DNA of 64,000 bases from Aulostomus chinensis (Eukaryota; Chordata; Actinopteri; Syngnathiformes; Aulostomidae), in contig JBBMOA010000019.1 of the NCBI GenBank assembly GCA_037954235.1, positions 11,003,805-11,067,804 on the forward strand, read 5' to 3'. The notes beneath the pieces are model-generated. The model was not told where the DNA came from. It worked only from the letters and a program-made list of their open reading frames with translations, and did no database searches. Within the stretch, counting starts at the first letter, position 1, and each line of letters starts with the position of its first letter. Shown one piece after another: positions 38,001 to 48,856 of the stretch. The position numbers and the translations under genes were made by a program.

Positions 38001-39170
38001 ACAAATCACACCAGTGACATAGGTTGTGTTATTGATCTGCTTCTTCATTAATTCACGAAGAAATGTAATCTATCAGGTAAAGTCTTAAGGAGACACGTGG
38101 ATGCCAATTAAGTCGTGAAATGCATCGCTTCCATCTTGTTTATGGGTTTTATATCTACCATGTGAAGGACGAGTAGTAAATCTGCCATTCAAGCCCTTTA
38201 CTCAACTTCATTCCCATCTTTTTTTTTTGGGGGGGGGGGGGGTTTATTCTCTCCGTGACCTTTTCTGATCTGTCTCAAGTGACTGTGAGATGGGATGCAT
38301 TTAATTCTCACAGGTATGTCGCCCGCAGGCATGGTGTATTATGTCTGAAGACAAGTTAATGTTCATACTGGACAAAATCAAAATAGCACACTATTTTTTA
38401 ACTTAATACCTTGAGATATCAACATTGTGACAATGCTGTAGGGACTGGTGCTTTAACTAAATGTTAATATACCATGGGATTTTTGTTAAATAGGCATCAG
38501 TAGTAGCTAATGACAGAACAGCTACAACGGTTCAGTTGAGGAAATAACATAGCTTTTACTTTAATGGAGCCTTTAAAACCAAGAAAAAAAACCAACCCTC
38601 AATACAACAATATGCAAAATCTACAACCCACCTCGTTCTATATTAATCTATGAATGCACTGCTCTGCACGCCACACATGAAACCTCAGTTTGAGCTGTGT
38701 GTGAAAGCTGAATCGTACACCAGGTTTTTGAGGATGAGGTGAATTTCTGAACTATGTAAGAAGAACAGAAACATTTCAGGCGTTTTTTTTGTTGTTTTTG
38801 TGGCAAAAAAAAAAAAAACCCAAAAGAAAACAAAAGAAAAAGCTACGACTTTTTTTCCCCAAGATGTTGCTAAACCTTCAACATTCTGCAGCTTCACCAC
38901 GAGCTTCTGGTCAGTCAGATTTAGAGAAGCACTCCCTGGAGAGAGCTCTCCAAGGTCCTGAACCGGCCAGGTGGACGTCGCATACGTACGCTGTCTTTTT
39001 CTTTTCTTTTCTTTTTAACCTCCAAACAACATGATGAAGAAGTACAAACGAAGACACTCACCCTCCACCTCATCCTCGGGGAGGCTAACAGGGGTCCGGT
39101 AGGTGAGGACATCTGGAATAGTGCAAAGTCCCTTGTACATGAACCTGGTGGTCACAGCACGCACTGGCAT
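23083..39170 (-). CDS. cabp7: Calcium-binding protein 7 / calneuron-2 (5 exons)
   Basis: Tail-anchored EF-hand Ca2+ sensor of the Golgi/TGN that, in mammals, inhibits PI4-kinase III-beta and affects vesicle traffic, mainly in neurons. Minus-strand coding exons: 39170-39062, 24686-24543, 24457-24345, 23461-23314, 23210-23083. Phases agree and the product is 213 aa (human 215). Two canonical EF loops are present: DRDGNGFISKQE (46-57) and DTDGDGQVGFEE (82-93). The C-terminal pair is degenerate, as in the calneurons; the region FDSVFWKCDMQKLTVDEL is family-typical. The last exon encodes VRKSLICAFAIAFIISVMLI, a single hydrophobic anchor ending in NQMLRRGMK at the C-terminus. The N-terminal 36 residues keep the length of the human protein and the ...LPEDEVE block. 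Intron 1 spans 14.4 kb and holds repeats and possible regulatory DNA. Distinguished from CALN1 by its close match to CABP7 throughout. Confidence 0.95.
25055..25197. mobile_element. MITE-like element with imperfect terminal inverted repeats
   Basis: The left end (25055-25080) reads TTTAAAAACGATACTCCACC then CAAAAA. The right end, read inward on the other strand from 25197, gives TTTAAAGGAATACTTCACCC then AAAAA. The two agree over about 25 bp with a few mismatches and one indel. The 143 bp body has no coding capacity. It lies in cabp7 intron 1. The superfamily is not assigned. Confidence 0.7.
26874..26950 (+). repeat. Fragment of a dispersed repeat carrying nuclear-receptor half-sites
   Basis: Shares the GTCCACTtGGACTCAAGGtcaaaggtc-type block with copies near 28.9, 34.3 and 62.2 kb. 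This copy contains a perfect DR1, AGGTCA-A-AGGTCA at 26928-26940. It directly precedes a SINE fragment. Confidence 0.6.
26983..27075 (+). mobile_element. 3' fragment of the (ATGG)n-tailed SINE-like family
   Basis: Reads GCTGGGATAGGCTACAGCC, a C(21) tract at 27005-27025, then GACACTGAACAGGATAAGC and an (ATGG)n tail. Same 3' module as the fuller copy starting at 27147. The C tract is expanded from a short CCCCC in other copies. Confidence 0.75.
27147..27525 (+). mobile_element. Near-full-length tRNA-headed SINE-like element
   Basis: The head (GGCAGCACGGTGGTGCAGTGG ... GGTTCGAGGCC) has the layout of a tRNA A box and B box, so it could be a pol III promoter. A body with GTGTGAATGGTTGTCTGTCTC and GGGATAGGCTCCAGCCC follows, and the element ends in (ATGG)n. 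A copy in the reverse orientation at 36056-36419 has the same order of modules. This is a common teleost repeat type; I do not assign a database name. Confidence 0.8.
27669..27863 (-). mobile_element. Related SINE-like element, shorter variant
   Basis: Reverse orientation: begins with the complement of the (ATGG)n tail, then the GGCTGGAGCCTATCCCAGC module, a different middle, and ends GAGCCATGCTGCCCCCC. The head-proximal half is diverged from the 27147 copy. Three family members therefore lie within about 900 bp. Confidence 0.7.
28848..29060 (+). repeat. Dispersed repeat with nuclear-receptor half-sites, copy 2
   Basis: Contains TGCAATATCTC, then AATGTCCACTGGGACTCAA, then AGGTCAAAGGTAAAGGTCACTGTCACC at 29006-29032 (rendered here as blocks AGGTCA, AGGTAA, GGTCACTGTCACC). 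The same block order is seen at 34136-34556. No coding capacity. Confidence 0.65.
31810..31828. repeat. Poly-C tract
   Basis: 19 C in a row in cabp7 intron 1. Several C or G homopolymers of 12-21 nt occur in the window (19842, 27005, 31810, 38229, 43932). They are prone to sequencing length error. Confidence 0.85.
34136..34556 (+). repeat. Dispersed repeat, internally tandem, with nuclear-receptor half-sites
   Basis: Three internal repeats of roughly 110-120 bp, each with the sequence (G/A)TCCACTGGGA(C/T)T followed by an AAGGTCA-type block. The last repeat ends in AGGTCAGGTCA and GGTCACTGTGACA (34533-34545), an imperfect ERE-like palindrome. It lies in cabp7 intron 1. The best preserved copy in the window, together with that at 61995-62400. 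Confidence 0.65.
35758..35772 (-). promoter_or_regulatory. CTCF-core-like motif 1 of a cluster in cabp7 intron 1
   Basis: AGCGCCATCTGGTGA, reverse complement TCACCAGATGGCGCT. Good match to the CTCF core. Confidence 0.4.
35981..35995 (-). promoter_or_regulatory. CTCF-core-like motif 2
   Basis: AGCACCACCTAGTGG, reverse complement CCACTAGGTGGTGCT. Same orientation as the motif at 35758. The flank ATACAGGATGT resembles that of motif 3. Confidence 0.35.
36056..36419 (-). mobile_element. tRNA-headed SINE-like element with 9-bp target-site duplication
   Basis: Reverse-orientation full-length copy: tail (CCAT)n at the left end, GGCTGGAGCCTATCCCAGC, then the body and the tRNA-like head ending GCACCACCATGCCGCC. 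The 9 bp AGTATTGTC is present immediately before (36047-36055) and after (36420-36428), the signature of target-primed retrotransposition. The duplication fixes the ends of the element. Confidence 0.85.
36476..36488 (-). promoter_or_regulatory. CTCF-core-like motif 3
   Basis: GGCCATCTAGTGG, reverse complement CCACTAGATGGCC. Weaker than the first two, same orientation. It lies just past the SINE; without the insertion the three motifs would span about 370 bp. Confidence 0.3.
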
Positions 39171-39912
39171 TTCTGCGAGGGAAAACCAACAATTGTGTCG
39201 CGATCTTCATATAGCCTTGCTCTCCGGAGTTTTCTGACACCCTCTGCTACTGTCCTTTGGAGGGAAAAAAAATTAAGCAAAATTTTTTTTAATTTTTTTT
39301 TTTGGAGAAAAATTAAAAAGGAAATCCTAACTTCAGCCTGATATATTCAACCGGCCGGAGAATGAGCTGCGAGAATGCAGCTTGTGGATCGTTTTTTGGT
39401 GTTAATGCATGTGTGCAGGCAGCAACATATGATACAGCGAGCAAATAAGCAACAGCAGCCCATAAAATCTCTGAAACTTCAGAGCCCACAGAGGATATTT
39501 TTTTATGTCTTGTTGATTAACTTCGCGATAAAGAGAGGTAAACATTTGCCTTTTCCGCATAACTTCTGCAATTCAGATCGGACAGAGATTTTTTTTAATT
39601 ATTAGGGGGGAAAAAATAATAATCGACCTCTTCGCTTGTTATTCCTACAGCACGTCTTAATCTTTCAGTCTCCACGACACTTTTCTCTCCCGTTTCGACA
39701 TCTTCTTGGATTAAAAACAATCGATGACAAGAGAACAGCAGGGGAGAGAGGAAAAAACAACAACAAAAAACTGGCGAGTTGATATTTATCCAGTAGAACG
39801 TGGTAGAAAGCAAATGTGGTGATATATAGTTCCTGGAGAGCAGCTGCAAGGGAATCCTGGTGACCCCCCCTTCTCATCTGATACCGAGACACGCTGCAAG
39901 AGGCGGAGACCC

Positions 39913-39947
<35 letters not shown>

Positions 39948-39982
39948 GTCTGCTTCAGTCGCATTTGGGCTCACACACACAC

Positions 39983-40032
<50 letters not shown>

Positions 40033-40100
40033 CTCCCAGTGTCTTACTGCCTCCATCACGGCAGAGTCTATTGACCGTCTCCAAACTGTCTTTTCAAAAT
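39171..40100 (-). promoter_or_regulatory. cabp7 5'UTR and promoter region
   Basis: Upstream flank of the cabp7 start codon. It is rich in A/T homopolymers (39270-39310, 39595-39620) and contains a (CT)n tract at 39915-39943 followed by (CA)n at 39972-40030. I see no clear TATA box and cannot place the transcription start. Confidence 0.35.
39915..40030. repeat. (CT)n and (CA)n compound microsatellite
   Basis: About 29 bp of CT, a CTGTCTGTCTG transition and a 30-bp spacer, then about 59 bp of CA with one CG interruption. Roughly 750-860 bp upstream of the cabp7 start codon. Confidence 0.95.
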
Positions 40101-43100
40101 GAGATTACCTTTATTTTTCTGCAGTCTGAAGTCAAAACTAGTGACTTGCATGTTTAATAGACAAGGAGTCATAGCAACAAGTGATGCTCCTGAGACTTAT
40201 GACTTGGCAAGGTTTTTTTTTCTTTTTTTAAAAATTCCCACTGTCAGTTTGGAGCTAAATAAATGGTGAAAGGGGGAAAAAAAATCCTGAATAAAACATG
40301 ACCCACTCAGCATATAAAACATTAAATTAAATCCAACATGAAATCTATTATGACAAGATTCATGTTAGCATGGACAGAAGATCGTTTATCTCAAGGGGAT
40401 ACTCTAAATAAATTGTTAAAATGACTTGAAAATACTTTCTCATTTTAGGGTACCATTATTTAGGTCAAAGGCTCACAAATAAACAAACCCGGCCAACGTA
40501 GAGATTTTGGAAACTAGAATGTCGGCTGATGAAATACCATTCTAATGCTTGTTAGCTGAAAATGAAGCTAACTGGTTAGCATAGCCTACCTTAAAAGAGG
40601 AACGTAATCGGCCTGGTTGAAGCCAAAATTGGCCGTAGAGCACAAGTCAGAGTGCTAGTTCATTCTCATATTGACTTGTTTTTTTACTAAAAGCAAGGGA
40701 CTGACTTAACATGATTAGGAACTGGTAGCCTATTAATATTAGCCAGTAGCGCTGAATGTGTTAAGTGCCTGGAACGATAACGCGTGAGCACCAGAGACTG
40801 AACTTGCTACTTCTTGTTAGCCCTCTGCTAATACATATGGATAAATAATTTAATTGTGAGCCTCTTTAGACTTTGTACATTTTGTAAAACCAAATGGGTC
40901 CCATTGGGACAGTTAAAATAATCATTTTCACTGAGGTTTTGTGACACTAAAAACAATTTATTCACCATTACAGTAAAAACTGCAGGCATTATTATAGCAT
41001 ACAGTAGCATGACTTTTGTTTAGCACTATGCTAGCTTAAGTGTGAATAAATAATTTAAGCATGGGGGTCCTCGAGATTTTCAAGTCATACAAGTTTACAA
41101 GTTATTTTGCAAATGCTGTGTGACACTCTAAACAATTCATAAGCAGTTTATTAGCGGCTTCTTTCACAATTCAAGTCTGAGAAAAAGTATTTTGGTGCTT
41201 GGTTTGCATCAAGTGATGATGAGGAAGAGACATAAAAATTAAAGGAAAAAACATTTTTATTTGATTCAAAATTGCATTCGATATAGATTTGGTTAATATC
41301 AAAAGCTAAATAATTAGTGAACAGAGGGCATCTTCTGAAAACTAGCGTAATATATTTTTCATTTCATGTGACCTTTAACAAAAACCACCACCCAGCAACT
41401 CTAGAGCTCACTGTCACAACGGCTCCAAGAGGTCAGCTAGCTGGATGGTGGGCCATCTAGTGTATTGGTCACTATGGCCATTTTTGTTGTTTGTTTGTTT
41501 GTTTTGTTTTATCCAACCGGCTCATAAAAGAGGTAGAGGGCTCATTGGTTTTTCCTTGGGGACCAAACATATCTTTAAACTTTAAACGCCCCATTGCCTT
41601 GGTGCCTTCATTACACAGTGCATCAGCAAAGTACAAGTGAGAAAATTGCCAAAAAAGACAAAATATGATGCAAGCTGAGGAGAAACGGGGCAAAAGACAA
41701 TCAGGAAGATGCTGCAGAGCTGTTTCATCTGTGGGTTGGTATTTTTGGACATGAGGAGCTTTCTTAGAAGAAGGAAGATTGAGATAGATGAAGTGGGGAG
41801 AGCGATATCTTGTTACTGCAGCAAATGAGTCAGGGGGACGACATCATCTACGTTGGTTTAGCCAAACTTAGCTCAGTGGTATTTGTTATGTAAATCATAA
41901 GCCTAAAATGAATCCCAAGACACACACTCTGCAAACCACTGGTCCTGCTAGCTTGCACCTTGTGATATTAAAGCTATCAAGCAGCAATTTGTCTCCCCCC
42001 TCTGGTAGTTTCTGCTATTACACACAACTGTTTACACATGCTTACATCATGGCCCGCTTTTTCATGACCGTTTCCACTGTAAAACAGTTGAATAGTTTTG
42101 AGTGTAAATAACCTCCACAAAATTACCTTTTTCATTGGACATGTTCATTTATATGAAAATATGATTCACCACAGCTTTCCTGTGAAACATGGGATAGAGC
42201 TCAGTTCTGAAAGTGGGATTTTGTCCATCTCATATGTAATTTGATCGATGTAATAGTAGGAACACCTGCGGTTAAACTGACACGAACCTATTGCACAATA
42301 AATCACAGCCTCCAAAATAACCATGAACACAAACCAAGCCCATCTCTCAGATGTTGTTAATGAAAAGCGTGTAAATGAAGGGAGGGCTGTTGTATTCTAC
42401 TGTATTAGTGTGACTGATGGAGCTGCATCAGATGGAGTTGCTCTGTTGTTTAACTATCAACTAATATAGAATAATGAGCCGTGATAATTGTGTTATTCCT
42501 ATGGGATGGAAAAAGTTCATTTTTGATATCCGTTTGTGTGTTCTGGTAAAGTAAACTGATGAAAAACACGTGGTTTTGGTTGTATTCTCTTTGCTCACTG
42601 TCATCCTTTTATGAGCGATTTTATGAGAGAAGAGGAGACACGAGGAGTCACAAGCTACTGGAGGGGTGAGGGAGAGGAGGGTACAACACAACAGTAGCTC
42701 TTGGACCAGGGTTGGTCCATTTTCAAAGCTGAGCCAAGCATTGACAACATCTTATGCATCACCGTTTCATCAACATCATGGCTCTTACTTTCTCTTTTAT
42801 TCCTTCTGCTGCTGAAAATAAAAACAATAACCAAGTTGAATGAGAACTCAGGTTGAACTCTTTTTGTTTACTGTGATTTCATGTTGTGAAAGGCACTCTG
42901 AAATCAGGATTTCCGGGCTCAGCTAAGCCCCTCATGTCTCCAGATCCTAACAATGCCTCTGGGAGAGTGGAACTTGCCACAAGCATGAGCTAACGACAGG
43001 CTGGCTGTGGAATATACAATTTGTAACACCGCTTTTAAAAAAAAAAAGAATAAATAAATAAAAATATTCTTCCCTCTCTTAATCTTCCTTGATTCCCTAA

Positions 43101-43931
43101 CTGACAGTAGATAACACAGACATGTTAATATGCGTGTGATGTAAAAGGAGCACAGTTTTTACTTAAAATTAAAACAAGGGCAGCGTGTGTGGCTCGGCTC
43201 CGGCTGTATGAATCACTGAACTGTTAGGTGCATCCACATCAACAACATGGCAGACCAACAGAAAACACAAACAAACATAACCCGTTGAGGATGCCTGCAT
43301 CTTGCATGATGATGCCCTCTATGTCTTTCCACTCTGGTTCACAACAGATAAGTGCAGCGGGCGCTGAGAGAGCTGCATGTGGTTCCACTGTTTGGTTCTT
43401 CAAGGTTTTACTAGAATGACAGGTCTATTCCCCACTGAATGAGAAGGGATTGTCTCTCTCTGCTGCACCTGAGCCTCCCGCTGGCTCTGCACTCTGACAA
43501 GCAAACTTCTGAAAGCCTGAATAACAAGCTTTGTTCTCCCTCAGATCTTCCACAATATGATGGCTATGTGATGGCTTCAGTCCTGAGACTTTAATCACTT
43601 TTACATAGACTGGGATTGTCATCGTGAAAATGGACATGGACATGTGGTACTGATCTCCAGCAGACCTGTCTTCGTGCATCTGGTCATAGTCGACAAAACG
43701 CCGGATGGAACTGAAAAGAAGTGTTGCTCTTACCGATTTGAGCTGTGCACAGATGATAGTTTTATGAGTGCCTTATAAAACATTTACAAAGACTGAACAT
43801 TTTGTCTTGGATGATTGTGTTCATTTCCATCCTTACAGTGTAATCAACACAGTGTAAAATGCAACAAAACCGATGTTCAAGTGATCCCTCATACAAGTGT
43901 CTTTTGCCTTTCAGTTATAGTATAGACAACA

Positions 43932-43950
43932 CCCCCCCCCCCCCCCCCCC
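43932..43950. repeat. Poly-C tract
   Basis: 19 C followed by ACGAC, the same junction as in the C-expanded SINE fragment at 27005-27030. The rest of the SINE is not visible here. Confidence 0.8.
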
Positions 43951-44761
43951 ACGACTTCTTCAAAATTTCTGACGTCAGAAAAAAGCAGCCACATTTCTTT
44001 AGCTTGAAGCTAATGGATACCAACTACTAACGATGACAAGATGACCATTTACATACTTGCACATACATCCTTCCAGTGTTATCCACATACACATACTGAA
44101 TTATCCAAAACCACTTTGATTCAAACTAAAAACAACAAACTAGAACACTGTTGGTTTTGTGCGATTGTAAATAAGCGAGCTACCTGACTGTGCCAGCTGG
44201 TCACACTGGTTCAAGACATCTAACAATGACTTGAAAGATAAATTTGAACTTGGTTAAGTTAAAGGGGTATTCCCTTTTTCATTTAAAGATCCCCGCACCA
44301 ATCCTCAATGCACACAGAAGTATTACCTATGATACCATAGAGAGAGTTTAGCAAAACCTCTTCAGTTTGTTCATCCTGAGCTGAGGGGACACTCTGCATT
44401 TTCAGTTCCAGAAGAAGAGATAACTTAAACTTCGGTTGACAAAACCCGCGTGGATTTCTTCAAAAAAGCCATGGTTTCTCTCTCCGTCTGTCCTCCCTCA
44501 AACAAAGCCAGACATATCGTCAAGGTTTATTGCAGAATTCAAAATCCTGATTGAATATCAATTTGTTACTCAAGGACAATGTTACCACTGTTACACATGA
44601 GTGAAAGTGTGCCCCAAAGAATCAAGAACCAATACTCACACCTTGCACAGCGTCAGATCACCCTGGGCTCAGAGTAGAGGCTCTCACTGTTGTCTGGTTG
44701 TTGTTGTTTTCTCAACTCAGTGAATTTGTGCAGCTGCAAGATTCAAAACAAATGTTTATTG

Positions 44762-44819
44762 AAAATAATGCATCATATCACTCTCAATCTAAAATAATGC
44801 ATCATATCACTCTCAATCT
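44762..44819. repeat. Perfect 29-bp tandem duplication (two copies)
   Basis: The unit starting AAAATAATGCATCATATCAC occurs at 44762-44790 and again at 44791-44819 without a mismatch, followed by an A run. A recent duplication or an assembly artefact. Confidence 0.9.
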
Positions 44820-45113
44820 AAAAAAAAAAGGATCAATGAATATTTATCAGTCATGATGGGATTAGCTGCACTGACGGAAAATGACTCCTGTAATATTAGA
44901 GGTGATTTGTTAATATGTCTGGGTGAGCAGAGTCATGGGGAACAGTCCTAATGTGTTGGAACTACATCTCATGGACAAGACTTCGATTTAGCAGAGTAGC
45001 TGGAATAAAGTCACCAAATGCCGTTGAGCCAAAATACTAACTTCTGATTTAAAATCCACCGTATTTGAACCTTTCAAGTGCAAATCAACAAACATGTTAT
45101 AACAGAATTGGAA

Positions 45114-45117
<4 letters not shown>

Positions 45118-45157
<40 letters not shown>
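45118..45157. repeat. (AT)n microsatellite
   Basis: About 20 perfect AT units. Confidence 0.95.
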
Positions 45158-45162
<5 letters not shown>

Positions 45163-45530
45163 TAGGTAAAACTTTGGTTACATGCTTTGTGTTGTTGGAG
45201 GAAGCTGAACAAATGCATTTAATAAATGCTTTCTGTTATGTGTCACAGAATCAATCACTTTATTGTCCATAAAGGAAATGCAAATGTGGTAAATTAATAT
45301 AAAACCCTTAATAAAACTTTGGGATTTTAAATTATTGGCCCTTTTCCCCACACTGACTCTGGCTGGGAGAGAGCTGTGTATATATGCTTTTTTGTATGGT
45401 GCGCAACTTCTGTCTCTCTCTGCAGAAGATGAGGGGAGTCACAACTACGCAGATGCAGTATCACAGTACTGATCTTTTTTTAGCTGGTGCAGAATTTGAT
45501 GCTCCAGAATCCTAAAATGATCAACTGTGG

Positions 45531-45545
45531 TGGCAGAGGGCGCTG
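45531..45545 (+). promoter_or_regulatory. CTCF-core-like motif
   Basis: TGGCAGAGGGCGCTG, forward orientation, 6.4 kb upstream of the cabp7 start. It points opposite to the cluster at 35.8-36.5 kb. Binding is not shown. Confidence 0.35.
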
Positions 45546-47164
45546 CTGCCTCTGTAAAAACAAATATAACATTTTAGAGCTTTAAATCTGAACGTTCGCG
45601 CTCAGGGTTTGCTGTTATCAAACAAGCTAGTGGCACTATAAGATCAAATCATTCTTGTTGTGCAATATAATAATGTGTTTATTGGATTTAACAATATTTG
45701 TAGGTTTTAATCACGTGTACAGCATAAATTTGGCTATGTTAAAAAATATGGGGGGGGGGTGCGACCCCGCCTTTTAAAAAAAAACAAAACAAAACAGAAT
45801 GTTAGTTGCATTATATTAGTTTGAATTATTTCTACAGGGATTATTGCTTTCTAAGAAGGGCTCTTCAAAATCCCATGGGTTGTTATATCAGTGGATGCAG
45901 AATTCCAAACCAGAAGGAAACGCAAGATGGACATTTGTGGCTGCTATAAATGACACCCCCTTCTGTATGTTGGCAACACAGGACATGAATTCCACTGACA
46001 TTTGCAGTGCCCAGGCTGTGTTACAAGAGGAAGAGTCTTGCCCTCGGGGAATCTTCTGTCATCCTGCCCTCCAGCTTGTGTTTGTGGGAAACGTAAATGT
46101 TGCAAATAAAAAAAAAGAGCGGCACAGACCTTTACAAATTGCATGTCAAATACTCTTAAACCTACTGCATCTAAAAAAGTAGACTGTCAATTTATTACCT
46201 GCTCAGCCACATTTTGAACATTCTGAACACGTACTTGTGGAGGGCTGCTGCGAGCAAAACCTCCCAATTTTATCAGACAGGAGTGTGAGTCACCTATATA
46301 GCAGTTGAGGAGTTGTATAGTCATTACCACACAGAAAGCTAATTATTGTTCCTTGAGCAAAAAAAGGTAGTCGTTCAGTGGGGATCACGGAGCGGATCCT
46401 GGGGGCTTCCACTGGCGGAGAGCACCGCAGCGCTTACATCCATCATATATCCAATCACAATCAAGTTAAGCCCCTAGGGTGGGCTGCAGGTTGCCTGCAG
46501 AGGCATCAGATGAGGAAGCAGGGAGGTCAGAGGCAGCAAACCTCACAACTGATGATGTCTAAGATGTTAGGATGGAAATTTTTAGCAGTGCAGGATGGAG
46601 GAAGGTGTTTTAAATTCCAGGGAGGAAGAAGGTCAGTGGTGTATGAGGTCACAAATAAAAACATAATAGGGTCTTCGCCAGAAGTACCTTCTGGCTCAGG
46701 CCCTAATAACTTCAGCACGCAGGATGAGGACTGCCTGCAAGAGGTACGGTATGAGAGTAGAACTTAAACCTTACCTCACCCAATAATGTATTTTGCCTGT
46801 CAAATACTCACAAATAGATATTCTGAGCTCACAAAGTTGTTTTTAACTGCTGCACCACTTCTTTGTGACTCCAGAAAGAATAAAGCTAATAACTACCAAA
46901 AAAAACCAAACAAACAACTAAAATCGTCCAAAATGTTTGTTTCCATACGTACGAGGGCATTGTCTGGTATAATCCATCTCTCCTTTATCCCGCTGATTGT
47001 TTGGTAATTCACTAACTTATTTATAAAAACCCTAAACTACTCACTAACTATTCTATTTTTTGTTTTTTTTTAATTTGTTTTAGATCAAATCAAAATCACG
47101 CAAAAAGTGTTTATGTGCTATTAGCTCCAAGCTAAATACATGTGGCTGACTACACATTCAGGAG

Positions 47165-47222
<58 letters not shown>
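47165..47222. repeat. (CA)n microsatellite
   Basis: About 47 bp of perfect CA, then a short interrupted tail. Confidence 0.95.
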
Positions 47223-47223
<1 letters not shown>

Positions 47224-48603
47224 ATAAAAAAAACTGATTTTGCAGTTCAATATCCATTTTATTTAACTAAAGACATCTATTTTTGAGTACTTGAAAGGCA
47301 AAATGCAACATGTGAATGCTATGTCACTAACAGTGCTACTGATAATGGTAATGGGAAAAAGAAACTAGAACTCTAAGCAACATTGTTTAAGAAATTGAAA
47401 GATTAAATTTAACCCCGAGTAATTTGTCTTCAAAACATCTGCAACAGCAGACATTTACTCACGTGTTCATTATTTTGTCCACTTCTTGTGAGGAGAAGCC
47501 TCATGATGAGATGCATGTTTATCTTATGGGAAACGCAGGCCACTTTGATAACAAACAAATTGAAAGAACATTTTTCCCGACAGGGCAAACACAATCTATA
47601 AAACTAACAGTGCAGAAAGAGGGTTAAAAAAAAATCTCATTAGTGGCACCTACATCAAAACAATCTACCATCTAAGATTCATTTGGGATTATTGATTGCT
47701 TTTGTAATTGACAAAAGAACCTTTGGTTTCAGAAACTATATGAGGTCGCCCCCACAGATGAATTTTATGTGATCAGAATCATAACAGCTACCCAAGTGTA
47801 CAAGAAACTCCTTTCTCATCATTTTCTAGTTTACATATTTATTACATGAGTAAACAACATAAGAACTCGAGCACTTCTTTTTTTTTTTTAAACTGTTGAT
47901 GCAGAAACTCACTCACTCACTTGATATTCCATACATATTTAATCATTCAAAACGATAAAGGAGACCTGCTTTTTGTATTAAACGTAGTTGGAACCTGCCG
48001 GTGAAGTAGCCTACCACCATACAGCCGGCTCTGAAAGTGCTGGTGCAGGTGACACATCTCTCAATCTCCGCCGTGGTGTCTTTCTATTGATGGATGTGAT
48101 GCTCTTTTAAATTCCCCCACCAGTATTTTCTAACAGTTAAGCTCCTTCAAGTGCCCTTCAAAACAATCTTACTAATAGCAGGTGTATTAATTGTGAGCCA
48201 TTATTAAGAGGGAAGTATTAAGAAATGATTCGACACATTAATTTCAGCGTGTTCTATTATGCTGTTCTGCTTATGGTCCTCCTCCTGTCCTCGTGACTGC
48301 AGACTAGCGCTCTATCCTCTTCACCATCATGCCCTGTGAGCTGCAGTTTAATTGCCAATTAGGCATTGGAACACAACGTGGCTGTAATGTACAGGGATTC
48401 ATGAATATTTGATAAATTTACCTCAATTCAAATTCAGCAAGAGCACCTGCTCTTGCTCCGTCAACTTCCCTGAACCTAATTCGTCCTTGATCTGAAAAGA
48501 CGGTGCCAAGCAGCAGTTTATAAGTCAGCCACAGGTGGAGGGCTCAGGCCTGTCTCAGGAGGTCATGATTTCATCACTTTATAAATTATATCTGGATGTT
48601 CTT

Positions 48604-48856
48604 AGGGGTGGTGTGGCTCAGAGATTGAGTGGCAGGCTGTTTGTTTTCGCTCGTTCGATCCTCCCTCCCCGGTGATCATGTCCAAGTATCCTTGAGCAAG
48701 ATACTGAACCCCTAATTGCTCCTGATGGCCCTGCGGTGGACTGGTGACCCATCCAGGGTGAACCCCACCTCTCACCCAATGTCAGCTGGGATAGGTTCCA
48801 GCCCCCTGTGACCCATAACAGATGAGCAGTATAGAAAAACGGATAAATGGATCTCC
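48604..48856 (+). mobile_element. SINE-like element, divergent head, with 8-bp target-site duplication
   Basis: Head GGGGTGGTGTGGCTCAGAG ... GTTCGATCC (tRNA-like A and B boxes), middle CCTTGAGCAAGATACTGAAC, then the family 3' module (GCTGGGATAGGTTCCAGCC) and a short ATGG-like tail. ATGTTCTT lies immediately before (48596-48603) and after (48857-48864). The head differs from the 27147 copy while the 3' module is shared. Confidence 0.8.

Noticed and set aside
45844..46767. Two successive plus-strand open frames of 112 and 129 codons
   Set aside because: No recognisable domain, no convincing splice sites or poly(A) signal, and composition like the surroundings. Short open frames of this size are expected by chance in 64 kb.
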